Shown here: positions 15,943-23,945 of the stretch, in pieces
Position numbering within the stretch: position 1 is the stretch's first letter
How the letters are laid out: each line of letters starts with the position of its first letter
Assembly: GCA_964582415.1 (NCBI GenBank)
Contig: CAZOSF010000011.1
Coordinates: 1 to 45,634 of the forward strand
From: CAZOSF01 sp964582415
GTDB lineage: Bacteria > Bacteroidota > Bacteroidia > Flavobacteriales > Flavobacteriaceae
DNA: 45,634 nt
Direction: 5' to 3'
Program-made: the position numbers and the translations under genes
Notes under the pieces: model-generated
The model's database searches: none
Told to the model about the DNA's origin: nothing
What the model saw: the letters and a program-made list of their open reading frames with translations, nothing else

Positions 15943-17295
15943 ATGTTTTCAAATCGCCTAATCCTACTTCTATTTAGCACGTTACTACTGTTCTTTATCA
16001 GTATACCGCAAATTTTGGGTCAATCGCATTTTCAATTGCCAAGTGACCAGAAAAGAGATCGCATCGATTTTCAAATGCTGAATAATTTGGTGGTAATTCC
16101 ATTAAAAGTAAATAATAAGGAACTAAATTTTATTTTGGATACTGGGGCGAAAGAGACGTTGCTGTTCAGTCTTTCTGAGGTAGATTCCCTTGAAATTAAA
16201 AATGTTACCCCCATAAAAATTCGTGGTTTGGGAACCGGAGGGACCCTCGATGCCCTAAAAAGTACCAACAATAAAGTGGAAGTTGGTGATGCCGTCGATA
16301 GGAACCATACGGTGTATGTGATTTTTGATGAAAGCATTAATTTCTCTCCTCGGATGGGTGTTCCTATTCATGGGGTAATAGGCTATGAATTCTTTAAGGA
16401 TTTCGTTGTGAAAACCGATTATAAACGTGAGTCCTTGACGTTTTACAGAGCCTACGATTACGAATATAAATCATGTAAAAAATGTGAAACCATCGATTTG
16501 GTATTGCGGCGGCATAAACCGTATTTGGTACCTGAAGTAAAGCATGCAGGCGTATCCGATTCTATTGTACTGCTTCTGGATACAGGATCGAGCGATGCCC
16601 TATGGTTGTTTAAGGAATCCTGGTACATCAAGGAAAACCCGAAAAATTATTTCGAAGATTTTCTAGGTTTCGGAATTAGTGGAAATATCTATGGGAAGCG
16701 ATCCAAAATGGATCATTTTGAATTGGGAAAATTTCAATTCGAGCGGGTAACAGTTTCATTTCCAGAACCAGAAGCGACAGAACAAATCATCACCTACGAT
16801 CAGCGGGACGGCAGTCTGGGCGGGGAAATCCTGAAGCGTTTTACCGTTATTATTGATTATCGCTCCAAAAAAATGACATTGAAAAAGAACCGATTCTATG
16901 AGGAACCATTCCACTATAATATGGCAGGCCTAGTGATTGAACATGATGGTGCTGTGACTGTGAACAATTTTGCCGAAGGGAGAACCAGTTTCAGTCTCGA
17001 TACCAATGATGACTTTGCCACCGACCGAGTTGAGATACAGGTGAATCCGATTTTGAATTTCTTTTTGGCGCCAAGATATGTAGTAACCGAAGTTCGACAA
17101 GAATCACCTGCGGCAATGGCAGGAATTCAGAAAGGGGATGAGGTGGTTTCCATCAACGGAAAGCCAGCGTACAAATACAAACTCTATGAGATTACGGAAA
17201 TGTTTACCAGCAAGGTAGATCGGAAGATTTATATGGAAATTCGGAGGGATGGTAAAACGAGAAAATTGAAATTTACCCTCAAAGAAGTGCTATAA
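15943..17295 (+). CDS. Exported aspartyl protease with two DTG motifs and a C-terminal PDZ domain
   Basis: Starting at the ATG at 15943 (a TTG six bases earlier is less likely) the protein has 450 residues. A signal peptide ends near residue 27 (LILLLF...QILGQS). Two retropepsin-like halves follow: FILDTGAKETLLF (Asp66) and LLLDTGSSDALWLF (Asp213), each followed by a GxGTGG or GISGN flap-like stretch. The C-terminus, from about residue 375, is a PDZ domain (VVTEVRQESPAAMAGIQKGDEVVSING). Two Asp motifs on one chain could form a pepsin-like active site without dimerisation. The PDZ domain probably recruits substrates. Location is the periplasm or surface. A strong bidirectional terminator follows directly. 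Confidence 0.88.
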   Translation: MFSNRLILLLFSTLLLFFISIPQILGQSHFQLPSDQKRDRIDFQMLNNLVVIPLKVNNKELNFILDTGAKETLLFSLSEVDSLEIKNVTPIKIRGLGTGGTLDALKSTNNKVEVGDAVDRNHTVYVIFDESINFSPRMGVPIHGVIGYEFFKDFVVKTDYKRESLTFYRAYDYEYKSCKKCETIDLVLRRHKPYLVPEVKHAGVSDSIVLLLDTGSSDALWLFKESWYIKENPKNYFEDFLGFGISGNIYGKRSKMDHFELGKFQFERVTVSFPEPEATEQIITYDQRDGSLGGEILKRFTVIIDYRSKKMTLKKNRFYEEPFHYNMAGLVIEHDGAVTVNNFAEGRTSFSLDTNDDFATDRVEIQVNPILNFFLAPRYVVTEVRQESPAAMAGIQKGDEVVSINGKPAYKYKLYEITEMFTSKVDRKIYMEIRRDGKTRKLKFTLKEVL

Positions 17296-17321
17296 AAAAA
17301 CCCTTCCGAAGAAGGGTTTTT
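17296..17321. terminator. Bidirectional intrinsic terminator
   Basis: AAAAACCCTTC / GAAGGGTTTTT form an 11-bp stem around a CGAA loop, with A and T tracts at the two sides. It lies between the convergent protease and DUF1573 genes and should end both messages. Confidence 0.9.
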
Positions 17322-17342
17322 GTGTTTCTTGTTTCAAGTGTG

Positions 17343-17729
17343 TTAGTTTTCTAAAACACTCTTGTTGTCCAATACCTGGCCCTTGATTTTTAGAGCTTTA
17401 ATTGGCTGATCGGCGTTCGAATAAACAGTCACTGTTTTACGGATAGGACCAACGCGCTTCGTGTCGTATTTTACCTTGATTTCTCCTGTTTTACCTGGAG
17501 CGATAGGATCTTTTGGTTTCTCGGGAACTGTACAACCGCAGCTGGATTTTACGTCGGAAATAACCAATTCCTGATCTCCGGTATTGGTAAATTCAAATAC
17601 CCTTATGCCATCGCTTCCTTTTTCAATTTGTCCGTAATCGATTGTCTCAGACTTAAATTCAATTTTTGCCTGGGCTTGCGCTGCCAGACCTACCAAAGTA
17701 ACGAACGCTACTAGAATAAATTTTTTCAT
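17343..17729 (-). CDS. DUF1573 exported protein
   Basis: From the ATG at 17727-17729 the protein has 128 residues. A longer frame to 17783 adds 18 residues that precede a perfectly good signal peptide (MKKFILVAFVTLVGLAAQAQA), so I reject it. The mature part is one Ig-like/ASH-type beta domain: AKIEFKSETIDYGQIEKGSDG, VFEFTNTGDQELVISDVKSSCGCTVPEKPKDPIAPGKTGEI and KRVGPIRKTVTVYSNAD. The SSCGCT motif is the family signature. The domain family is common in Bacteroidota secreted proteins; the role is unknown. It diverges from valS by 128 bp. Confidence 0.9.
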   Translation of the reverse strand: MKKFILVAFVTLVGLAAQAQAKIEFKSETIDYGQIEKGSDGIRVFEFTNTGDQELVISDVKSSCGCTVPEKPKDPIAPGKTGEIKVKYDTKRVGPIRKTVTVYSNADQPIKALKIKGQVLDNKSVLEN

Positions 17730-17820
17730 GGTTTTTGGTGTTTTAAGTGGTACTAAAGTAGGTAACTTTTGTTCAACCTGCAAAATAAGGATGAGACTTT
17801 TATAATCTTTAACTTATACC

Positions 17821-17828
17821 TACTTTTG
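17821..17828 (+). promoter_or_regulatory. Bacteroidota -7 promoter element for valS
   Basis: TACTTTTG is a full TAnnTTTG match 29 bp before the valS ATG. A TTT triplet sits about 19 nt upstream at the -33 position. Confidence 0.65.
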
Positions 17829-17857
17829 CAAACTACATTTCAAAAATCAGACCAAAA

Positions 17858-20488
17858 ATGTCGATACCGTCAAAATACGATGCAAAAAAGGTTGAAAACA
17901 AGTGGTATAACTACTGGATGGAGCATAACTATTTCCACAGTGAAGTAGATGAAAGGGAGCCTTATACCATTGTCATTCCTCCGCCGAATGTGACGGGTGT
18001 CCTACACATGGGACATATGTTGAACAATACCATACAGGATGTTCTCATTCGTAAAGCACGTTTGAAAGGATATAATGCTTGTTGGGTCCCTGGTACCGAT
18101 CATGCTTCGATTGCTACAGAAGCAAAGGTGGTGGCAAAATTGCGGTCGGAAGGTATCAAAAAGTATGATATTGGTCGTGAGGAATTTTTGAAGCATGCAT
18201 GGGATTGGACCCATAAACATGGGGGGATCATTTTAGAGCAATTGAAGAAACTGGGCGCTTCCTGCGACTGGGAACGTACCAAGTTTACCATGGATGATGA
18301 ACTTTCCGCTTCGGTAATTCGAGTATTTGTGGACCTTTATAAAAAAGGGCATATCTATCGGGGGTACCGTATGGTGAATTGGGATCCACAGGCCAAAACC
18401 ACACTGAGTGATGAAGAGGTAATCTATGAAGAGCGTCAAGGGAATTTATACTATTTGGAATATCCTATTGAAGGAACCGATGAAAAGGTTACCATCGCCA
18501 CTACACGACCTGAAACGATACTTGGGGATACTGCCATTTGTATCCACCCCGAGGATGAACGCTATGCTCATTTGAGAGGTAAAAATGCGATTGTCCCCAT
18601 TTGCAATCGTGTGGTACCCATCATTGAAGACGAGTATGTCGCCATGGATTTCGGAACAGGTTGTTTAAAGGTGACACCTGCCCATGATGAGAATGATAAA
18701 ATGTTGGGAGACAAACATGGATTGGAGGTTGTCGATATTTTCAACGATGACGCCACCTTAAATTCCTTTGGGATGCATTACGAAGGCAAGGACCGGTTTG
18801 AAGTGCGTAAGGAAATTGTAAAGGAACTGGAATCCATTGGAGTACTGGCGAAAGTTGAGCAGCATATCAACAAAGTAGGAACCAGTGAGAGAACGGGGGC
18901 GGTTATCGAACCGAAACTCAGCGACCAATGGTTCTTGAAGATGAAAGAATTGGCCCAACCTGCCCTAGATGCTGTGTTGAATAAGGAGATCAATTTAGTA
19001 CCTGAAAAATTCATCAATACCTATCGCCACTGGATGGAAAATGTTCGAGATTGGAACATTAGTCGACAGTTGTGGTGGGGCCATCAGATTCCAGCTTATT
19101 ACTATGGAGATGGGAAGGATGATTTTGTGGTTGCTGAATCCTTGGAGGAAGCCGTTACTTTAGCCAAAGAACGTACCGGAAATTCAAACTTAAAGGCTTC
19201 AGATCTTTCCCAGGATCCGGATGTTTTGGATACTTGGTTCTCCTCTTGGCTTTGGCCGATTTCGGTTTTTAACGGGATTTTGGAGCCTGACAATAAAGAG
19301 ATCAACTATTACTATCCTACCAACGATTTGGTAACGGCTCCCGAGATCTTATTTTTCTGGGTGGCAAGGATGATTATTGCTGGATATGAATACCGCAATG
19401 ACAAACCATTTCAAAATGTTTATCTCACGGGAATCGTTAGGGATAAACAACGTCGAAAAATGAGTAAGTCGCTGGGGAACTCACCCGATCCAATCGATTT
19501 GATGGATCAATATGGGGCCGACGGTGTTCGAGTTGGCATGCTGTTGAGTTCTCCTGCGGGCAACGACTTGATGTTTGATGAGGACCTTTGCAAGCAGGGG
19601 AGTGCTTTTGTCAATAAAATTTGGAATGCGTTTCGATTGGTAAAAGGTTGGGAAGTAGACGCGTCCCTACCTGCCAGTGAAACCGATAAGGTGTCCATTG
19701 CTTGGTATCGTAGCAAATTTCAAAAGGCACTCAACGAAATCGAAGATCATTATTCTAAATACCGAATCAGTGATGCCTTAATGACCACCTATAAATTGGT
19801 TTGGGACGATTATTGTTCTTGGTTCTTGGAAATGATTAAACCGGCCTATGGTAGCCCTATTTCAAAGGAAACCTATGATGCTACCCTCGCTATTTTAGAA
19901 GACAATCTGAAGATTTTGCATCCGTTCGTTCCTTTTGTTTCGGAAGAAATCTGGCAACATATAGCTAAGCGAACACCAGAGCAGGCACTGATCGTTGCGT
20001 CATGGCCAAAAGTTGCAGAGTACGATGAAAAGCTGATCAAAGAATTCGAATTTGCTTCGGAAGTAATCTCTGGAATTCGTTCGATTCGAAAGGAGAAGAA
20101 CATTTCTTTTAAGGAAGAGATTGCCCTATCTGTTCTGAATAATGAGAAAATGTCCAATGCCTTTGATGGTATCATAGCGAAAATGGGGAATTTATCTTCT
20201 ATAGAAGTTGTCGCTACAAAGTTGGAAGGGGCTCTGACATTTCGGGTAAAGAGTAACGAATATTTTGTTCCTGTGGGTGGTGCTATCGACGTAGAAGCAG
20301 AAATAGCCAAACTTCAGGAAGAGTTACAATATACCGAAGGGTTTCTGAAGAGTGTTCAGGGTAAACTGAAAAATGAGCGTTTTGTTAACAATGCTCCCGC
20401 CCAAGTCGTAGCCATGGAACGCCAGAAGGAGGCCGATGCTGTTGCTAAAATCGAAACTTTAAAAGCTAGTTTAGCGAGTTTGAAGTAA
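17858..20488 (+). CDS. valS: Valine--tRNA ligase
   Basis: ValS charges tRNA-Val and edits misactivated threonine. The protein is 876 residues, the normal bacterial length. The class I signature PPPNVTGVLHMGH is at residues 41-53 and KMSKSLGNSPDP at 534-545. The editing domain (about 190-330) includes YPIEGTDEKVTIATTRPETILGDTAICIHPEDERY. The DWNISRQLWWGHQIPAYY stretch, the anticodon-binding helical domain and the C-terminal coiled coil (about 810-876) are present. The gene ends 2 bp before the stop of the convergent cyclase gene, leaving no room for a separate terminator. Confidence 0.97.
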   Translation: MSIPSKYDAKKVENKWYNYWMEHNYFHSEVDEREPYTIVIPPPNVTGVLHMGHMLNNTIQDVLIRKARLKGYNACWVPGTDHASIATEAKVVAKLRSEGIKKYDIGREEFLKHAWDWTHKHGGIILEQLKKLGASCDWERTKFTMDDELSASVIRVFVDLYKKGHIYRGYRMVNWDPQAKTTLSDEEVIYEERQGNLYYLEYPIEGTDEKVTIATTRPETILGDTAICIHPEDERYAHLRGKNAIVPICNRVVPIIEDEYVAMDFGTGCLKVTPAHDENDKMLGDKHGLEVVDIFNDDATLNSFGMHYEGKDRFEVRKEIVKELESIGVLAKVEQHINKVGTSERTGAVIEPKLSDQWFLKMKELAQPALDAVLNKEINLVPEKFINTYRHWMENVRDWNISRQLWWGHQIPAYYYGDGKDDFVVAESLEEAVTLAKERTGNSNLKASDLSQDPDVLDTWFSSWLWPISVFNGILEPDNKEINYYYPTNDLVTAPEILFFWVARMIIAGYEYRNDKPFQNVYLTGIVRDKQRRKMSKSLGNSPDPIDLMDQYGADGVRVGMLLSSPAGNDLMFDEDLCKQGSAFVNKIWNAFRLVKGWEVDASLPASETDKVSIAWYRSKFQKALNEIEDHYSKYRISDALMTTYKLVWDDYCSWFLEMIKPAYGSPISKETYDATLAILEDNLKILHPFVPFVSEEIWQHIAKRTPEQALIVASWPKVAEYDEKLIKEFEFASEVISGIRSIRKEKNISFKEEIALSVLNNEKMSNAFDGIIAKMGNLSSIEVVATKLEGALTFRVKSNEYFVPVGGAIDVEAEIAKLQEELQYTEGFLKSVQGKLKNERFVNNAPAQVVAMERQKEADAVAKIETLKASLASLK

Positions 20489-20490
20489 AT

Positions 20491-21418
20491 TCAGGAAACT
20501 ACTTTTTGCCGGATGGCCAATAGATCAATTGGCTGATTTTTCCCTTTTAATTCTACGCTTCCTAATGGAATTGCTTCGTAGTTATTCGGGGCATTCAAGT
20601 GTTTCCAAAGTTTCGAGGAGACAAGTAAGGATTCCTTATATTCATTGCAGAGCGCTTGAATCCGAGCGGTAGTATTCAGGACGTCACCCGTGAAGATGAT
20701 TTCTTTCTTTAGTGCACCAATTTCACCTGTGGTAACGGTACCAATATGAAGCCCTCCTTTAAATTTTGGAACTATGCCATAGCGTTCGATGTAGTGTTCC
20801 GATTTTGCCGTAAGATCGTCCCGCATCTCGAAAAAACAATCGATACAATTGGTTTGATGTAATCCATGGGGCAACGACCAACTAATCACTACTTCATCCC
20901 CAACATATTGATAGATTTCTCCAGAGTGTTTAACGATGGCATGCGAAAGATCCTTGTAAAAGTCATTCAGCAGTTCGAAAAAACGTTGGTCCCCAAGTTG
21001 CTCCGGAATTGCGGTAGACGATTTCATGTCTAGGAACAAAAAAATACGTTCTTCCCGAACGGGATGGTGGTATTTTCCCGTTAAAAAGTTAACTAAGATG
21101 CCATGTCCAATATTTTCACTGATTTCAGCATAAAANNNNNNNNNNNNNNNNNNNNNNNNNNNNNNNNNNNNNNNNNNNNNNNNNNNNNNNNNNNNNNNNN
21201 NNNNNNNNNNNNNNNNNNNNNNNNNNNNNNNNNNNCGCTATTAGGGCGAAAATAAAAACGTCGGGGGTTAATTCGATGCGTGTATCTGTACCTTCTGGAA
21301 TTCCACCTGAAACCCCAATTTCCACCAAAAAGAAGACAATCCCTAGAAACAACCAAATGATACCATGAGGAACAATCCGCTGAATGTTTCGTTTTGTTTT
21401 TGGAGAAAGTATGGGCAT
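20491..21418 (-). CDS. Membrane-bound class III adenylate/guanylate cyclase (interrupted by an assembly gap)
   Basis: The catalytic part is C-terminal. FLFLDMKSSTAIPEQLG carries the first metal Asp and IYQYVGDEVVISW the second; GDVLNTTARIQ carries the transition-state Asn and Arg. The frame stays open upstream to the gap at 21135 (FYAEISENIGHGILVNFLTGKYHHP). Beyond the gap the N-terminus (61 residues from an ATG at 21418) has a membrane helix and the start of a second. I join them as one gene. One substrate-specifying position seems to keep Lys (PKFKGG), but the usual Asp/Cys position reads Ile, so cAMP versus cGMP cannot be assigned. It is last in the cdsA-psd-acyl-CoA-binding protein run and convergent with valS. 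Confidence 0.85.
21136..21235. other. Assembly gap of 100 N inside the nucleotide cyclase gene
   Basis: A placeholder gap. The missing sequence should contain the remaining transmembrane helices between the N-terminal piece and the catalytic domain. The true length is probably more than 100 nt. Confidence 0.95.
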
Positions 21419-21442
21419 GAATTTATGAGATACTATTTCCTT

Positions 21443-21709
21443 TTACTTTCGATAAAGGAAATAATGGTGTACAGTCTCTATATAGAGTTGTTTTGCTTCC
21501 TCGGGGGTTAAGCCTTGGGCTTGAAAAAGAGCATTGGTCTTAAATGCATTAATTAGGGGATGGCTACTGTTTGGGGAGCTCTGGTCGTTGGTAGCGCGTT
21601 TGTAATAGGCATATAATTTTAGAAGCACGTCGGCAGGAAAAGGTTCCACATGATTGTTGATGCTTTTCACTGCGTTCTCAAAGGCCTTATCCAATTCTTC
21701 AGCTGTCAT
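21443..21709 (-). CDS. Acyl-CoA-binding protein
   Basis: The 88-residue protein has the length and motif order of the ACBP family. The N-terminus LDKAFENAVKSINN matches helix 1. LLKLYAYYKRATNDQ matches the family signature with the Tyr and Lys that contact the CoA ribose-phosphate. LTPEEAKQLYIETVHH matches the last helix. The central segment, usually WDAW in eukaryotes, reads INAFKTNALF, so the aromatic pair is partly replaced. ACBPs bind and pool long-chain acyl-CoA esters in the cytosol. The ATG overlaps the psd stop by 11 nt, placing it in the phospholipid operon. The family call is well supported; a role in feeding acyl-CoA to lipid synthesis is inference. Confidence 0.85.
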   Translation of the reverse strand: MTAEELDKAFENAVKSINNHVEPFPADVLLKLYAYYKRATNDQSSPNSSHPLINAFKTNALFQAQGLTPEEAKQLYIETVHHYFLYRK

Positions 21710-22358
21710 GTCTTTTTGCTAGGACAGTAATTCCACCTTTCACTTTCTCATTGAGGCTCACCTGTACCTTGGCATCAAGTGGTAAAAACACATCCACCCG
21801 GGAGCCAAATTTAATGAAGCCACTCTCGGCAGCTTGTTGTACTTCTGTACCCTCCTCGGCATAATTAACGATTCGTTTTGCCAGAGCCCCTGCAATTTGT
21901 CGATGCAATACGGGGCCGAAGCTCGAATTGTCTACTACCACCGTGGTTCGTTCATTTTCTTCACTGGCTTTAGGATGCCAAGCTACCAAGTATTTCCCAG
22001 GGTGATATTTGCTGAAGAGCACTTTTCCAGCCACCGGATATCGGGTTACATGGACATTCAAGGGCGACATAAATACGGAAATTTGAAGCCGCTTGTCTTT
22101 GTAATATTCCTTTTCAAACACTTCCTCAATCACCACTACTTTTCCATCCACCGGAGAAAGTACGTGCTGATCATTCAATGAGAATTGCCGTTTCGGATTT
22201 CTAAAGAATTGAAGGATTAGAATGAAGAATGTAAGTCCGATACCAAACAGCACATATTGTAACCATTGAATAGGAATCAGGCGATCGGTTAAAATAAACC
22301 AGGCTGCTACAAAGATGAATGTAAAAACAATGATTTTATGACCTTCCTTATGAAACAT
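21699..22358 (-). CDS. psd: Phosphatidylserine decarboxylase, short form
   Basis: Psd converts phosphatidylserine to phosphatidylethanolamine at the inner membrane. The 219-residue precursor has one or two N-terminal membrane helices (about residues 8-47). The conserved core follows with LSPVDGKVVVIEE, ISVFMSPLNVHVTRYPV and NERTTVVVDN. The self-cleavage site is GSR near the end (FGSRVDVFLPL), where the Ser becomes the pyruvoyl group. The length and the GSR site fit the short type common in Bacteroidota and archaea. It overlaps cdsA upstream by 11 nt and the acyl-CoA-binding protein gene downstream by 11 nt, so all three are translated from one message. Confidence 0.95.
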   Translation of the reverse strand: MFHKEGHKIIVFTFIFVAAWFILTDRLIPIQWLQYVLFGIGLTFFILILQFFRNPKRQFSLNDQHVLSPVDGKVVVIEEVFEKEYYKDKRLQISVFMSPLNVHVTRYPVAGKVLFSKYHPGKYLVAWHPKASEENERTTVVVDNSSFGPVLHRQIAGALAKRIVNYAEEGTEVQQAAESGFIKFGSRVDVFLPLDAKVQVSLNEKVKGGITVLAKRHDS

Positions 22359-23151
22359 GATGTGTGATTTCTAAAAATGCATAGATAAATGGACTTACAT
22401 ACAAAGCGCTATCCAATCGGTCGTATATTCCACCATGGCCTGGCATGAGATGCCCGCTGTCTTTCACTCCTGCTTGTCGTTTGAATTTTGATTGGATCAA
22501 GTCGCCAAAAGTCCCAAGTACAGCTACCATGACCGCCATGACAATCCACATCCATAACTCCAGGGAGGGAAGGAACTTAAAGATAAGCAAACTCCCCAAA
22601 ACACAGGCTATAAAACCCCCGATAAAACCCTCGATGGTTTTTTTAGGGGAAATCCGTTCCAGGAGCTTATGTTTTCCAAAATTTTTTCCCACTAAATAGG
22701 CAAAACTATCATTCACCCAAATAAGAATAAAAATGCCTCCAATAATTTTTGGAGAGAAGGATTCGGTTTGTGAAGGGATATGTCCTAAGAAAATAAAGCC
22801 TGCAATGAGATAAAAAATCAAGGCGATGTATTTTTTCTTTTCGAACATGGGGATTTTGGAGGTTACCAAAAGATCTTTTAGAAGGAAAAGGTTAACAAAT
22901 AACGCAATTATGGCATACATATATACTGCATTATCATCAAAAGATTCATAGCAGAGAAAGAAGAGTAGTACAGTGTAGATGACATATGAGAGGTAACTAG
23001 TAAGCCGCACCAATTTCTGGAATTCATTGATAGTGAGGAGTCCCAAGAAGAAAAGCAGTGCCAAAAATAGATCCCTCGACGCGAACATGGCGAAGACAAT
23101 TATCGTTATGTAAAGCAAGCCAGAGATAGCACGAACCATGAGTTCTTTCAT
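22348..23151 (-). CDS. cdsA: Phosphatidate cytidylyltransferase
   Basis: CdsA makes CDP-diacylglycerol from phosphatidate and CTP, the branch point of phospholipid synthesis. The 267-residue protein has seven to eight membrane helices. The family signature spans SPKKTIEGFIGGF, the GTFGDLIQSKFKRQAGVKDSG stretch with the metal-binding Asp residues, and LMPGHGGIYDRLDS near the end. The gene is followed directly by psd (11-nt overlap). Upstream, 89 bp separate it from the LUD gene. CDP-DAG made here feeds phosphatidylserine synthase, encoded elsewhere, whose product is then used by Psd. Confidence 0.95.
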   Translation of the reverse strand: MKELMVRAISGLLYITIIVFAMFASRDLFLALLFFLGLLTINEFQKLVRLTSYLSYVIYTVLLFFLCYESFDDNAVYMYAIIALFVNLFLLKDLLVTSKIPMFEKKKYIALIFYLIAGFIFLGHIPSQTESFSPKIIGGIFILIWVNDSFAYLVGKNFGKHKLLERISPKKTIEGFIGGFIACVLGSLLIFKFLPSLELWMWIVMAVMVAVLGTFGDLIQSKFKRQAGVKDSGHLMPGHGGIYDRLDSALYVSPFIYAFLEITHHVS

Positions 23152-23240
23152 CTGCCTAAAATAGGATTTTTGAAGGAAAGGGAAAAAAGCGTGTTACAGA
23201 ATTTTTTAATCCCTCGAAAAAAGGAAAGTAGTTACTAATG

Positions 23241-23843
23241 TTATAGGTCTTCCAGGAGCAGGAGGTAGAGGTTCTTGGTACTGCTGCCGTAACTCATAAA
23301 GTCCTTTTCTTTATCGCATTCAAAATCTTGAATGGTGGTGATATTGCTCGGTATAAAACGTTTGCTTCTGTTTTTGATCACCCGCATTCCTTCTGAGATG
23401 TTTTCGATCAACTGACTTGTCGTCGCAAAGATGATGATGTTAAATGGAAGTTCTGGTAATTTTTTCTCTTTGATCTGATTGGAGCTTAGCAAGATGGAAC
23501 CGTTGTTCGCTACCAATGCCTCGCACTTGGAAAGCATGAATTTGGCTTGCTCCTTCATCACAAAATTCAAATTATAACCATCGAATTGTTGCTTCAAACT
23601 GTCATCCATACACAAAACATCCTTCTCGTACCAATCGTTTTCATGAAGAATGTTATCAAAGGCTTCACGTACTTCATCCCAATCTTCACAATAGAGGAAC
23701 TTTCCACCATTTTTATTGAAGTTATAGGTGAACTTTTCGTCTATCGGTAATTTTTCCTCCGGGAAATACTTACTACGCTCGGATTCTTTGAGCTTTTGTT
23801 CTGCGTTAGATTTGTTCCCTAAAAGTCTTTTAAATAGACCCAT
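23241..23843 (-). CDS. LUD-domain protein (LutC/YkgG-like), stand-alone
   Basis: The 200-residue cytosolic protein carries the LUD domain in its C-terminal two thirds. The signature is KCEALVANNGSILLSSNQ followed by LPELPFNIIIFATTSQLIENI. The domain is best known from LutB/LutC in L-lactate oxidation, but no lutA, lutB or iron-sulfur partner is nearby. Here it sits in the ftsH-cdsA-psd run, a position also typical of Flavobacteriia. A lactate-use role should therefore not be assumed. The C-terminal segment FMSYGSSTKNLYLLLLEDL is where family members often have a GPS-T-DIE motif. It has its own -7 promoter element at 23877-23884. Confidence 0.8.
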   Translation of the reverse strand: MGLFKRLLGNKSNAEQKLKESERSKYFPEEKLPIDEKFTYNFNKNGGKFLYCEDWDEVREAFDNILHENDWYEKDVLCMDDSLKQQFDGYNLNFVMKEQAKFMLSKCEALVANNGSILLSSNQIKEKKLPELPFNIIIFATTSQLIENISEGMRVIKNRSKRFIPSNITTIQDFECDKEKDFMSYGSSTKNLYLLLLEDL

Positions 23844-23876
23844 GCATAATTTTTTGAGGAGTTTATGCTATTTCAT

Positions 23877-23884
23877 CAAATATA
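23877..23884 (-). promoter_or_regulatory. Bacteroidota -7 promoter element for the LUD gene
   Basis: The minus strand reads TATATTTG, a full TAnnTTTG match 33 bp from the ATG. No good -33 box is seen. Confidence 0.5.
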
Positions 23885-23945
23885 TAAAATCTCAGTCAAG
23901 TAATTCATTCTTTGGACAAACATTCCATTAGGGTTTCGGAAGTCC

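Noticed and set aside
17730..17783. 18-residue extension of the DUF1573 protein
   Set aside because: It would place residues before a complete signal peptide.
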